A stretch of 64,000 bases of DNA from [Clostridium] scindens ATCC 35704 (GCF_004295125.1 NZ_CP036170.1:368501-432500); one strand, 5' to 3'; positions 8,004 through 17,057 are shown, counted from the stretch's first letter. The notes: generated from the sequence alone by a model not told the origin. Numbers and translations are program-made.

Positions 8004-8327
8004 CTATTCATCCTGTTTCTTGATCTCTTTCTTAATATTTTCCCAGACTCTTTCCGACATCTCCTTATACTCCGTCTCCTCCACGCCCTCTTCCGGAATG
8101 ACATACTTTTCCAAATACTCCCATTCCAGGCTGGCATACTCCGGATACCGCTCCATAAATTCCGTATATTCAACGATCCTGTCCTCTTCCAGCATCCTCC
8201 TGGCCATCTTCATATATCCATTAAAAGAAAGGCCATGATTACGATTAGTCCTTGTCCCGTACGCAAATACTACGCGTATATAATATTTAATTTTGCTTAA
8301 AGAAATCCTTATCTTATTCATACACAT
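8004..8327 (-). CDS. Hypothetical small charged protein upstream of larB
   Basis: 107 residues, not recognised. The N-terminal third is basic (MCMNKIRISLSKIKYYIRVV) and the rest is acidic and probably helical, ending KKEIKKQDE. No membrane segment or cysteine motif. A weak GGTGG precedes the start, and a start further in is possible. It sits 24 bases before larB on the same strand and divergent from a small XRE regulator; between them are the inverted repeats at 8364-8387, so it may be under that regulator's control. Confidence 0.55.
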   Translation of the reverse strand: MCMNKIRISLSKIKYYIRVVFAYGTRTNRNHGLSFNGYMKMARRMLEEDRIVEYTEFMERYPEYASLEWEYLEKYVIPEEGVEETEYKEMSERVWENIKKEIKKQDE

Positions 8328-8363
8328 ATTTATACCACCATCTACTGTTTTTTAATATATGAT

Positions 8364-8387
8364 AACTCATTTTGAGTTAAATCTCAA
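8364..8387. promoter_or_regulatory. Overlapping inverted repeats, probable XRE operator
   Basis: AACTCATTTTGAGTT (perfect 6-bp arms, 3-base spacer) overlaps TTGAGTTAAATCTCAA (5-bp arms). Placed between two divergent genes and about 50 bases before the XRE gene, this suits autoregulation by that protein. Confidence 0.55.
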
Positions 8388-8436
8388 CGTGATTGGTTCA
8401 AGTATAATAATATGTTTCCGATAGGAGGGAATTTGT

Positions 8437-8667
8437 ATGACGTATCACGAAGACTTGTATATGATTTATAGAGATCGTCTTAGGGCGCTGCGAGAAGATA
8501 GCGATCTTTCACAGAAAACTATCGCGGATTATCTCGGCATTGGTCAGACTACTTATTCCCAATACGAACTTGGCAAACGTTCCATGCCAGTAGAATATAT
8601 TATCAGACTCTGCCAGTTTTATAACGTTTCCGCAGATTATATGCTTGGTTTAACAAATGAGAAATAA
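8437..8667 (+). CDS. Small XRE-family helix-turn-helix regulator
   Basis: 76 residues, almost only one Cro/CI-type HTH domain: RLRALREDSDLSQKTIADYL, then QTTYSQYELGKRSMPVEYI, ending with the frequent FYNVSADYMLGLTN. It has no effector domain, so it is probably a small repressor. AGGAGGG precedes the ATG and a TATAAT lies 30 bases upstream. Likely autoregulated through the repeats at 8364-8387. Its targets are unknown. Confidence 0.88.
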   Translation: MTYHEDLYMIYRDRLRALREDSDLSQKTIADYLGIGQTTYSQYELGKRSMPVEYIIRLCQFYNVSADYMLGLTNEK

Positions 8668-8762
8668 AGATCTATTTTCGGATATTTGCAACCAACTTGT
8701 TAATGTCTACATGACTGCCGGAGCGAATAAGTTTCTACGAACCCTATCTTACTAACCACTTA

Positions 8763-10133
8763 TTATTTTGCTTCTATCGCTTTCTGTTCTCTTAATTTTT
8801 GATTTGCTTTTTCTACATTCAATTGTGTAAGCAGTAAAGCTACCAGAATATTAATAATCATTGGGAGCCACAGATACATAAAGTGAAGCATATTAATACA
8901 AGACTGTGACTGTACTGCCAGTTTTCCATCGAAACCACCAAAGTCAAGTAACCATCCCACAATTGCTGTGCCAAGTCCACTACCAATTTTTAATCCCATA
9001 GAAGTACAGGAATACATCGTTCCGTCAATTCTCTTTCCATACTGTAAAAATGTATGTTCAGAGCACTCAGCTACTAATGCATTTAAGTTTCCCTGCCATG
9101 GAGCCATACCAATCGCTCCAATCGCTGTACCCACCAGCATAAGAGGAACACTTCCCATATATCCTGCAATGATCACAATTCCACGTCCAGCTGCTGCAAT
9201 CAAATATCCAGAGAAGTTCAACTTATAATATCCTTTATATTTTGCTACCATTGCCGGTAAAAACGCAAGACCTATAATAAGCGCCAGATTTATCGCTCCA
9301 GAAAATGTTCCGAGCAGTTCTGCTTTTCCGAGTACGTATGTCATATAGTAAATTCCACAGTTTATAATTGCCGAATATGTCTGTCTGAGGATATCAACAA
9401 CAAGAATTACGATATAATATCTGTTATGTATTAACATTTTAATAGATTCAATCAAACTGTATTTTTCTTCTTCGGATTTTTCCTCTCCATTTCTCAGTTC
9501 TTCCTCTGGAAGTTCTTTTACCGAAAATACAGTCAGTGTATTAGAAATCAAGCCAATAATCGCATAAATAATTGCGATTGTTCTCCAGCCTTCTGCTCCC
9601 CCGCCAAGTTGCTTAACCAATCCTACTGTAATTGTCTGAATAAGAAAACTTGTACCAAATGCGAACATGAAGCGGATAGATCCCATCTGCACACGTTCTT
9701 TTAAATTCTTTGTTACCAGTGCTGTTAATGTGGAATATGCTATATTATTTGCTGTATAAAATCCTGCATTTAATAACAGGTAAGTAATAAAGAACCATGC
9801 ATACTGAGAAGTTTTTCCTAATGTAGTCGGAACTGAAAATGCTGCAACCAGTGTAATTGCACATCCAAAATATGCACCAAACATCCATGGCCTTGCTTTT
9901 CCCATCTTGGTATGTGTACGGTCAATCATTGAACCAAAAATAACATCCGAAACACCGTCGAGTACCTTCGATGCTGCGATCAGCGAACCAATTACACCAG
10001 CCTTTAATCCAACAGTATTTGTCAGGTAAATCATAATAAACGAAGATAAGAATGCAAATACCACATTGCCTCCTATATCGCCGGAGCCATATCCTACTTT
10101 GTTATACCATTTTAAATATCTCTTTTCTTCCAT
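8763..10133 (-). CDS. GPH-type (glycoside-pentoside-hexuronide) cation symporter
   Basis: A 456-residue MFS-superfamily protein with about twelve membrane segments. It has the GPH hallmarks YGSGDIGGNVVFAFLSSF at the N-terminus and SDVIFGSMIDRTHTKMGKARPW in loop 2-3, as in XynP, MelB and UidB relatives. It probably takes up a sugar or glycoside with Na+ or H+. I start at the ATG after AGGGGAGTG; a start 21 bases upstream overlaps the sulfatase stop. It follows the sulfatase gene on the same strand, so the cargo is probably the sulfated sugar or the desulfated product. Confidence 0.9.
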   Translation of the reverse strand: MEEKRYLKWYNKVGYGSGDIGGNVVFAFLSSFIMIYLTNTVGLKAGVIGSLIAASKVLDGVSDVIFGSMIDRTHTKMGKARPWMFGAYFGCAITLVAAFSVPTTLGKTSQYAWFFITYLLLNAGFYTANNIAYSTLTALVTKNLKERVQMGSIRFMFAFGTSFLIQTITVGLVKQLGGGAEGWRTIAIIYAIIGLISNTLTVFSVKELPEEELRNGEEKSEEEKYSLIESIKMLIHNRYYIVILVVDILRQTYSAIINCGIYYMTYVLGKAELLGTFSGAINLALIIGLAFLPAMVAKYKGYYKLNFSGYLIAAAGRGIVIIAGYMGSVPLMLVGTAIGAIGMAPWQGNLNALVAECSEHTFLQYGKRIDGTMYSCTSMGLKIGSGLGTAIVGWLLDFGGFDGKLAVQSQSCINMLHFMYLWLPMIINILVALLLTQLNVEKANQKLREQKAIEAK

Positions 10134-10154
10134 CGTGTTCACTCCCCTATTCAT

Positions 10155-11642
10155 TTAACATTTTTTTCTTACTGCTTCTTCCATCGGAAGCCCGGTATCA
10201 TAATCCAATTGTCTTGGTTCATATTCTTCATTCTCTCGCTGTCTTGTATATCCTTCATTTTCCCAGTCTGGAATAAAATCGGTTCTCCACGGACGCATAC
10301 TCCACTGATATCCACGGTATAAATCTCTCGTATCGTTCATATGCTGAATCAGTTTATCATGTAATGCATTGCGCTCTTCTATATACTTCTTATCTTCGAT
10401 CAGGTTGTTCATCTCATATGGGTCATTTTCCAGATCATAGAATTCATCTGTATCCAGAAGATGGATGACCAGTTTATAACGTTTAGACATTACTGCTCTC
10501 ATAATCTGCAGTCCACCAAATCCATCATGATCTATCTCATATCTTGTAAACTCTGTAAATACTACATCATTAATTTCTTTCTCCGGGTTCTTAATCTGTG
10601 GAAGCATACTCTTTCCTTCCAGTAATTTCGGAATCGGGAGTCCAAAATAATCCAGAATCGTTGGTGCAATATCAATATGGGATGCCATTGCGTCTTCTAC
10701 ATATCCCCTTTCCCCACCTTTAATAATCAATGGAATATTTGCGACTTCTTTATATGCCGCTGCATTTTTAGAAAATAATCTGTGTGCACCTAGCATATCG
10801 CCATGATCCGAAGTAAAAATGACCAGTGCATCTGGTGCAACTTCCCGGATTTTATCTAAAACTCTTCCAATTTCATAGTCCGCAAAGGAATTGCATCCCA
10901 AGAACAGTGATAATCCATCTGACGGCTGGTTAATTTCATCTTCAGTTGCATGCAGATTCTTTCCCGACCAAAGTCTCTGCATAAATGGTTTTTTTGAAAG
11001 ATCATCCTGAAAGTTCGGACAACTTTCAAATTTAAATCCATCAAACATATGGTTAAACGGCTCCGGACAAAGTGATGGTCCATGTGGTTCATCATAGGAT
11101 ACACTTAAAAAGAAATCTTCGTCCTGATGGTTTTCTAAATATTTGATCGCACGGTCTGAACAACGATGTGCATAAGTAAATTCTTCTGAGAAACCATCTT
11201 TATAACATTCTTTTGGATCTCTGGACCTTACTTTTTCCTCATCCGTCAACTCATCCAGATATGTTTTCATATCATACCAGTATTCCGGATCCCATCCTTC
11301 TGGACATCGCCCATTTCCAAAATAATCAGATCCATCCAGATGCCATTTTCCAATATACCCACATGAAATCCCATGATTGTGCAATCTCTGTCCAATTGTT
11401 TTAACATTATCCCCCATTGCAATACTGTTCGTTACCATTCCGTTCGTATGTGGAAATGTACCAGTAAAAATTGCACTTCTTGCTGGACCGCACACCGGCT
11501 GACAGGTATATGCATTTTCATAACGGATACCTTCTTCTGCCAGACGATCCAGATTTGGTGTCTTCATTTTCGGATTTCCATAGCATCCCACCATATCTTT
11601 CCTGGTCGTATCTGTCATCAGAAATATCACTTGCTTTTTCAT
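10155..11642 (-). CDS. Cys-type S1 sulfatase
   Basis: A 495-residue sulfatase hydrolysing a sulfate ester from a sugar or aryl compound. Seen: metal-site start LMTDTTRKDMVGCYG, the formylglycine motif CGPAR (C/S-x-P-x-R, Cys at residue 51) followed by TGTFPHTNG, GKWHL, then FTSDHGDMLGAH. No signal peptide is visible, so it should act in the cytoplasm on imported substrate, matching the adjoining GPH symporter. It needs Cys-to-formylglycine conversion, presumably by the radical SAM enzyme at 13.4-14.5 kb. The substrate cannot be told from sequence. Confidence 0.94.
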   Translation of the reverse strand: MKKQVIFLMTDTTRKDMVGCYGNPKMKTPNLDRLAEEGIRYENAYTCQPVCGPARSAIFTGTFPHTNGMVTNSIAMGDNVKTIGQRLHNHGISCGYIGKWHLDGSDYFGNGRCPEGWDPEYWYDMKTYLDELTDEEKVRSRDPKECYKDGFSEEFTYAHRCSDRAIKYLENHQDEDFFLSVSYDEPHGPSLCPEPFNHMFDGFKFESCPNFQDDLSKKPFMQRLWSGKNLHATEDEINQPSDGLSLFLGCNSFADYEIGRVLDKIREVAPDALVIFTSDHGDMLGAHRLFSKNAAAYKEVANIPLIIKGGERGYVEDAMASHIDIAPTILDYFGLPIPKLLEGKSMLPQIKNPEKEINDVVFTEFTRYEIDHDGFGGLQIMRAVMSKRYKLVIHLLDTDEFYDLENDPYEMNNLIEDKKYIEERNALHDKLIQHMNDTRDLYRGYQWSMRPWRTDFIPDWENEGYTRQRENEEYEPRQLDYDTGLPMEEAVRKKC

Positions 11643-11769
11643 CTTTCATCCTCCTCGATTTCAATTTATGATTGATTCTGCCCGTCACTTAATTGCATAC
11701 TCAGTATAGTACCCCGATTGTAGTATTCCTATATCAGATTATGTGTTTCGTATGGACGATTCTGCTTTT

Positions 11770-11788
11770 CCAAAGGCAAGCGCTTGCT
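11770..11788. promoter_or_regulatory. Shared 19-base operator motif, copy upstream of the sulfatase
   Basis: CCAAAGGCAAGCGCTTGCT, including the perfect 12-bp palindrome GCAAGCGCTTGC. It matches 17 of 19 bases of a second copy at 12335-12353 before the araC-type gene. It sits about 130 bases before the sulfatase start, as expected for an activator site. Confidence 0.6.
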
Positions 11789-11814
11789 GTTGGGATACAA
11801 TAGATAGGTAACAT

Positions 11815-12300
11815 AAAAAAACAAGGATTCGCTTCGATAATAATCTAAACGAAGGGAGAATCCTTGCATGTCAATCTTATCACAGCAGAAATACCAACGT
11901 CAACGAATGGTTATATATACACAGAAACATTCTAAGAACTAAGACAGATCCGAAAGAGATTAAAAAAATATCAATGGACGGATTTACTTTTGGCTTCTCA
12001 GGAATTATGTGAAAAAGATAAGTGCCTGTGAAGTTGTCAATACTTTTGACTCATTCACAGAACGTGGTTCAAGAAAACCTTCTGTTGTATAAGGCTTCAA
12101 ATACGGTATTGGGGGGAAGGTAAGGGGTGAACTCGCAATCATGTATCCGGAAAGGATGCCAGAGTAGCAAAAACCGCCGGAATGCCAAGACTAAATGCAT
12201 GCCCGGATTATGGATTATCTTCCGGCCGCTCTTGACATACCAGTTTATTTCTGATATGTATTAACCAAGGACTTGACAGCGGAATCCGCCGTCAAGCCCC
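11815..12300. other. Decayed insertion between the sulfatase and AraC promoters; no intact gene
   Basis: This stretch splits the divergent promoter region. It opens with a long imperfect hairpin (ACAAGGATTC...GAATCCTTG, 11830-11867), continues with a 24-codon open frame after a good ribosome site, and ends with a hairpin CTTGACAGCGGA/TCCGCCGTCAAG (about 12271-12296). This looks like an insertion sequence with its middle deleted, but I cannot name the family. Confidence 0.4.
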
Positions 12301-12334
12301 ATTAATTATCATAGAAGATCTGAATTTACAGAAA

Positions 12335-12353
12335 CCAAAGGCAAACGCCTGCT
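12335..12353. promoter_or_regulatory. Shared 19-base operator motif, copy upstream of the AraC gene
   Basis: CCAAAGGCAAACGCCTGCT, in the same orientation as the copy at 11770-11788, about 50 bases before the araC-type start. This fits autoregulation. Confidence 0.6.
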
Positions 12354-12401
12354 ATCTTGACAGTATTTGAATATGAATATATGCGAAAGAGAGGGACCTC
12401 T

Positions 12402-13268
12402 ATGATTAACGTATCAGGTCACTTTAGAAACGAACGAAGATCCATTGGCTTTGAAGATCATTCCGCTTCACTGTCTGTAAATTGCTGTGGCATGCAGATC
12501 TTTAAAACTAAGGATTATACGCAGAATCGTGCAGCTGGTCGTGTAGATTACCAGTTAATCTACATCCATAAAGGAGCTGGACATTATTACCTGCACAAAA
12601 AATGGGAAAATCTGAGTGCCGGAAATATTCTGCTGTTCCGACCACATGAGCCTCAAACTTATTCTTATTATTTTGAAGAACATCCAGAAATCTATTGGAT
12701 ACACTTCACTGGAAATGAATGTAAAGAAATAATCCAAAAATACAACCTGCATAACTGTTATATCGGTGAACATAGTTTATTAAAAACGCTATTTCAGGAA
12801 ATAATTATCGAATTACAAATAAAGAAACCCTATTTTGAAGAGATGGTGTTAAGTAATTTCCTACAGATTCTTGCTACCATCGCACGTTCTCATCAGCAGA
12901 TTCTCTCTCCTCTTGAGAATGATTTTTCCATAAACCGCCTTGTAATCCAGTTGAATCAGAAATATATGGATGACTGGAACATAGAGTCTATGGCAGAGTA
13001 TTGTAAACTCAGTACCGGATATTTCTCACATCTCTTCAAGAAACGTATGGGGAGTGCTCCTATGAAATATCTCACAGAACTTCGTATAGAAAAGGCAAAA
13101 GAATTGATTGCTACTAATTCCATGAATTTATCAGATATTGCTCAAATGGTAGGATTTACCGACTCCCTTTACTTTAGCCGAGTATTTAAAAAGACTACCG
13201 GAATTCCTCCAAAAGAATTCCAGCAGTCTTTGCTTACTTCAAATACTCCCGACTGGTGGGCTGATTAA
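12402..13268 (+). CDS. AraC-family transcriptional regulator
   Basis: A 288-residue regulator: an N-terminal cupin-like sensing domain (LIYIHKGAGHYYLHKKW, then WIHFTGNE) and two C-terminal HTH motifs (WNIESMAEYCKLSTGYFSHL and LSDIAQMVGFTDSLYFSRVF) ending in KKTTGIPPKEFQ. I choose the ATG at 12402, preceded by GAGAGGGACC. It is transcribed away from the sulfatase/GPH pair, and a shared 19-base motif lies before both, so it probably activates sulfated-sugar use in response to a sugar ligand. Confidence 0.92.
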   Translation: MINVSGHFRNERRSIGFEDHSASLSVNCCGMQIFKTKDYTQNRAAGRVDYQLIYIHKGAGHYYLHKKWENLSAGNILLFRPHEPQTYSYYFEEHPEIYWIHFTGNECKEIIQKYNLHNCYIGEHSLLKTLFQEIIIELQIKKPYFEEMVLSNFLQILATIARSHQQILSPLENDFSINRLVIQLNQKYMDDWNIESMAEYCKLSTGYFSHLFKKRMGSAPMKYLTELRIEKAKELIATNSMNLSDIAQMVGFTDSLYFSRVFKKTTGIPPKEFQQSLLTSNTPDWWAD

Positions 13269-13414
13269 TATTCAGTCCACTATTTTATTTTTTCAGCATT
13301 TTCATACCTCTTGATAGTTTCGTTTACTTGTTCTACTATTGATTATAAAAATGTTATGCCTGTCTGTACATGCACAAAATTATAAGCAATATGCACTTTT
13401 TCTCTCATAAACCA

Positions 13415-14524
13415 TCAACAATTTACACGATTTCCAAGTTCCATGATTTGTTCATAACAATGTTCAAAAAATATTTGATATCCTTCGCAAAAGTAATTCA
13501 AATATCCGGAGTCCCCCTGCTCCCGGTTTCTCATACATCCGCCTCCGCAAAGTCTGTAGTACCTGCACTTTTTACATTTTAAATCAAGCTCCATTGAACG
13601 TTCCTCAAATCCTAACTCTTTACGTTTTTCATCAATCTCTGAAATAATGTCCGTATTCAGATTTCCCAGGTAAAAGTCGTCCAGCACAAAAAAATCACAA
13701 GGATACACGCTGCCATCCGCTTCCACTACATACTGAATTCCACACTGCCCCCTCTGTTCACAGGACTCAGCCATATACCCTGCTGCCAGCCCCACATAAT
13801 TTTCAAACTGTCTGATATACGGATGACATCCTTTTTTCAGGTCTTCATACCATAACCCAAATAGTTCCATCAAAAACTTTCCATACTGTTCTGGCTTAAT
13901 TGAATATGCAGTTTTTCCATGTTCTTCTCCATATGGATCCAGACAGGCAATATATTGTTGGTAATGCCATCCCTGCTGCCGGTAAAACGAATAAATTTCT
14001 TTTATATTTTCAGCAATCTTTGGTGTTACCACTGTTAAAATATTATACTCCACACCATATTTATCCAGTAACTTTGCAGTCTTATTTATCCGCTCAAACG
14101 TATCTTCCCCATTCTTACTGTGACGCATAGAATTATGTATCCTGGCAGTACCATCTACTGATAATCCAACCAGGAATTGATTTTCTTTAAAGAATTCACA
14201 CCATTCCTTTGTAACTGCATATCCGTTTGTCTGAAATGCATTGATCACCCGTACATGGTTTCGATTATATTTTTTCTGAAACCAGACTGCCCTCCGGAAA
14301 AACTCCAGTCCACGAAGTGACGGTTCTCCGCCCTGCCAGGTGTAGCTCGCAACACCTTCTGCCTGAAGCATTGTTCTGCGAATCAAATTCTTTAGAGTAT
14401 CTTCACTCATCATTCCATAGAATTCCTGCTCTCTTTTGGCTGCTTCATCACAGTAAAAACAGTAATCACATGTCATATTGCACATCCCGGATGCCGGCTT
14501 CACTAATACACTTATATTCCTCAT
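13415..14524 (-). CDS. Anaerobic sulfatase-maturating enzyme (radical SAM/SPASM)
   Basis: A 369-residue radical SAM enzyme, the size of the characterised Clostridium perfringens anSME. It converts the sulfatase active-site Cys to formylglycine. Seen: N-terminal KPASGMCNMTCDYCFY (CxxxCxxC), TWQGGEPSLRG, NAFQTNGY, then the C-terminal auxiliary-cluster cysteines in CEQRGQCG, SVYPCDFF, LKCKKCRYYRLCGGGC. All expected cysteine groups are present. The only sulfatase in view, with Cys-type CGPAR, lies 1.8 kb away and is the likely client. It ends close to the convergent AraC gene. Confidence 0.94.
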   Translation of the reverse strand: MRNISVLVKPASGMCNMTCDYCFYCDEAAKREQEFYGMMSEDTLKNLIRRTMLQAEGVASYTWQGGEPSLRGLEFFRRAVWFQKKYNRNHVRVINAFQTNGYAVTKEWCEFFKENQFLVGLSVDGTARIHNSMRHSKNGEDTFERINKTAKLLDKYGVEYNILTVVTPKIAENIKEIYSFYRQQGWHYQQYIACLDPYGEEHGKTAYSIKPEQYGKFLMELFGLWYEDLKKGCHPYIRQFENYVGLAAGYMAESCEQRGQCGIQYVVEADGSVYPCDFFVLDDFYLGNLNTDIISEIDEKRKELGFEERSMELDLKCKKCRYYRLCGGGCMRNREQGDSGYLNYFCEGYQIFFEHCYEQIMELGNRVNC

Positions 14525-14527
14525 TCT

Positions 14528-15091
14528 TTATCCTCCAATGAATGATATTCCAACCTTCATAACCCCTGCCAGAACCATAACCCAGATTGGATTCATCTTG
14601 ATTTTCCGAAGTAATACGATGCATACCACAAAAATCACGACCAGACTCCATTTTGTTCCTGCCAGTGCAATGGCTGCTGCATTTCCCCAAAAAGCAGTAA
14701 TTAAAATAGAAATTCCTGCTGAGGCAATCATCGCAACCACTGCCGGTCTTAGAGAGTTCAATACTCCCTGCAGCATAGCCATATTCCGATATTTCAGATA
14801 CAATTTCGCAATAACTGTAACAATAATACAGGATGGTAAGATGCATCCAAAGGTTGCCACCAAAGCACCTGGAATTCCCGCAATCTTGATTCCAACAAAC
14901 GTAGCTGAATTAACAGCAATCGGTCCAGGTGTCATCTGCGAAATCGTAATCAGATCGGTAAATTCTGACATGCTGAGCCACTTATGCGCCGTCACAACCT
15001 GCCCCTGAATCAGCGGCATTGCTGCATATCCTCCACCAAAACTAAACATACCAACTTGTAAAAAACTAAAAAACAACTGCAGATAAATCAT
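14528..15091 (-). CDS. Half-size CHR (chromate/sulfate-type) transporter, subunit 2
   Basis: A 187-residue CHR-domain membrane protein: FFSFLQVGMFSFGGGYAAMP at the N-terminus and ISQMTPGPIAVNSATFVG in the middle, both family signatures, with about five to six hydrophobic segments. The start overlaps the upstream CHR gene by 4 bases (ATGA) after AAGGAAAGGAG. Paired short CHR proteins work as heterodimers in Bacillus. CHR proteins are known for chromate efflux and are thought to handle sulfate-like anions. Beside a sulfatase and its activase, release of sulfate is a reasonable guess. Confidence 0.88.
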   Translation of the reverse strand: MIYLQLFFSFLQVGMFSFGGGYAAMPLIQGQVVTAHKWLSMSEFTDLITISQMTPGPIAVNSATFVGIKIAGIPGALVATFGCILPSCIIVTVIAKLYLKYRNMAMLQGVLNSLRPAVVAMIASAGISILITAFWGNAAAIALAGTKWSLVVIFVVCIVLLRKIKMNPIWVMVLAGVMKVGISFIGG

Positions 15092-15675
15092 TTTTGTGCT
15101 CCTTTCCTTACAAGGAAAGTCCGGATTACTCCAATCATTCCACAAGTAATGACTATATATATTACATTCACGCCATAAATGCAGGACGCTCCAAATGCAC
15201 CTGCCATGATCAGTAAAGATAATGCGTCTTTACTCTCAACAATTCCTGCTCCCATTTCATAAGTCACTGAAGCAATCACTGCACCAACTCCCGCCTGCAT
15301 TCCTTCCAGCATCTGACTCACAAGATAGTTACTCCGAAATGCATTGTAGCAAACAGATATCACAGATATAATCAGGAATGGCGGAATAATAGTTCCAACA
15401 ATTGCAACCAGCGTTCCCAACATTCCCGCCAGCTTATATCCCACCACAATTGCTCCATTCACCGCGATTGCCCCTGGTGATGACTGCGCAATCGCTACCA
15501 GATCCAGCATTTCATTTTTTTCAATCCAGTGATAATCATCTACAAACTTCTTTTTCATCAACGTAACTATTACATAACCACCGCCAAATGTAAAGGCACT
15601 TAAATATAATGTTGAAATAAATATTTTCCATAGTACTTTTTTCTTACATTTCATAACTATCTTATCTCCCTTCAC
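15088..15675 (-). CDS. Half-size CHR (chromate/sulfate-type) transporter, subunit 1
   Basis: 195 residues, the partner of the next gene. It shows FISTLYLSAFTFGGGYVIVT and VAIAQSSPGAIAVNGAIVVG, the same two CHR motifs in diverged form. It ends four bases into the partner's start, so both are made in equal amounts. A LysR-type gene diverges from its 5' end with about 95 bases between them, suggesting that this regulator controls the pair. Confidence 0.88.
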   Translation of the reverse strand: MKGDKIVMKCKKKVLWKIFISTLYLSAFTFGGGYVIVTLMKKKFVDDYHWIEKNEMLDLVAIAQSSPGAIAVNGAIVVGYKLAGMLGTLVAIVGTIIPPFLIISVISVCYNAFRSNYLVSQMLEGMQAGVGAVIASVTYEMGAGIVESKDALSLLIMAGAFGASCIYGVNVIYIVITCGMIGVIRTFLVRKGAQK

Positions 15676-15770
15676 CGTCTCTTAGTATATCCTCGGTTGA
15701 CACTTATGTAAAATACTATTATTATATGAAATAGATAACTTTTTCATTATGTATTTTAGGAGGAACGCTT

Positions 15771-16778
15771 ATGACATTACGGCATTTGAATATTTTTGTT
15801 TCTGTATATGAGTACAACAGTATTACCAAAGCTGCTGATGCACTTCACATTGCACAGCCTTCTGTCAGTCTGGTAATAAAAGAATTGGAAGAATATTATG
15901 GAATTCAACTATTCGACCGGATCGGGCGTGGGATTACCCCTACAGAAGCGGGAAAAGAACTTTACAGCTATGCAATTCATATTGTCTCTCTCTTCAATGA
16001 AATGGCGCAGCGTATAAAAAACTGGGATAATGTTGGAACTCTGCGTATCGGTGCTAGCATTACAATCGGTACACACATTCTTCCTGGATTAATCAAGGAA
16101 TATCAGAAAGACTTTCCCTATCTCAGAATCAAGGTAACTGTAAATAAATCAGCCACGATCGAACAACATATTTTAGATAATAAAATTGATATTGGGTTAA
16201 TTGAAAACCAGCCTGATCATCCCGAGATTCTCTCTCAACCGTTTATGAAAGATAATCTTTGCGCAATCGTTCCAAACGAAGATCCACTTTCTTCTAAGGC
16301 GTATATTACCCTTGAAGAACTGGCTTCACGTCCATTTCTAATGCGTGAAAAAGGAAGTGCCGGGAGAGAAATTCTGGACGCCTGCTTTTCTTTAAAAAAT
16401 ATTCATGTAAACCCTTTATGGGAAAGTTCCAGTACTCAGGCTATTGTAAAAGGAGTTTCTATGAATCTTGGTGTTGCTGTTCTTCCTTATCTTTTAATTA
16501 AAAGAGATATTGAAGAACATAACGTCAATTACCTGCCGTTTAAAACCCCGTTAACTCGAAATCTGAATATTATTTATCACAAAAGCAAATACCTCACCCG
16601 CAACATGCTTTCATTTATTGGACTTTGCAAAAAAGTGGGCAGGAGTCATTTGGTGTGCATCCCGTCAAGTAGACAATTGAATAAATATAAGATTAGTGGA
16701 CCTGTTGACAAACTAAAGAAAAATGACTTTCTGTATGGTATACTTATTATATCAATTGCAGGAGGTTACTTTTTATGA
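15771..16778 (+). CDS. LysR-family regulator with a C-terminal tail derived from IS DNA
   Basis: 335 residues. Residues 1-60 form the winged HTH (MTLRHLNIFVSVYEYNSITK, LHIAQPSVSLVIKELEEYYG); the rest is a CysB-type effector domain up to about residue 288 (MLSFIGLCKK). The last ~47 residues read into DNA that matches the upstream end of an IS1182-type element (also present inverted at 60.4 kb), so the tail is not native. Residues beyond 288 could be harmless or destabilising. It probably regulates the divergent CHR pair and would sense a small anion or metabolite. Confidence 0.85.
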   Translation: MTLRHLNIFVSVYEYNSITKAADALHIAQPSVSLVIKELEEYYGIQLFDRIGRGITPTEAGKELYSYAIHIVSLFNEMAQRIKNWDNVGTLRIGASITIGTHILPGLIKEYQKDFPYLRIKVTVNKSATIEQHILDNKIDIGLIENQPDHPEILSQPFMKDNLCAIVPNEDPLSSKAYITLEELASRPFLMREKGSAGREILDACFSLKNIHVNPLWESSSTQAIVKGVSMNLGVAVLPYLLIKRDIEEHNVNYLPFKTPLTRNLNIIYHKSKYLTRNMLSFIGLCKKVGRSHLVCIPSSRQLNKYKISGPVDKLKKNDFLYGILIISIAGGYFL

Positions 16779-16903
16779 TGGGAATACAAAACGGACAAAT
16801 CCAAATAATAATCCTTGATATAGATTCCATGATTCCAGAGAATCATCTTCTGAGACAGATTAAAAGTAAACGTCAGGCGTATGGTTTGACGTTTACACAT
16901 TAA
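16775..16903 (+). pseudogene. 5' stub of an IS1182-type transposase
   Basis: A perfect AGGAGG site and ATG open a frame reading MMGIQNGQIQIIILDIDS, then MIPENHLLRQI, the usual N-terminus of IS1182-family transposases. It stops after 42 residues where the homology ends. About 190 bases, including the leader, match the inverted remnant at 60.3-60.5 kb, so both come from the same element type. Confidence 0.75.
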
Positions 16904-16992
16904 CCAAGTTTGAACAGACTATGAATGACTAAGGGCTGACTTGCGAATGATATCCATTTTATAATAAAAATAGTGTCTTCGACACTTCAACT

Positions 16993-17031
16993 CCCCTGCC
17001 CCTCAATCATGAGGGATAGGGGTTTCTTTTT
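16993..17031 (+). terminator. Hairpin with T-run at the left edge of the IS91-type element
   Basis: CCCCTGCCCCTC/GAGGGATAGGGG (one mismatch pair) followed by TTTCTTTTT. It could end incoming transcription or be part of the IS91-type terminal structure. Confidence 0.65.
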
Positions 17032-17057
17032 GCTTCATTTTGCTTCATAATGGTCTT

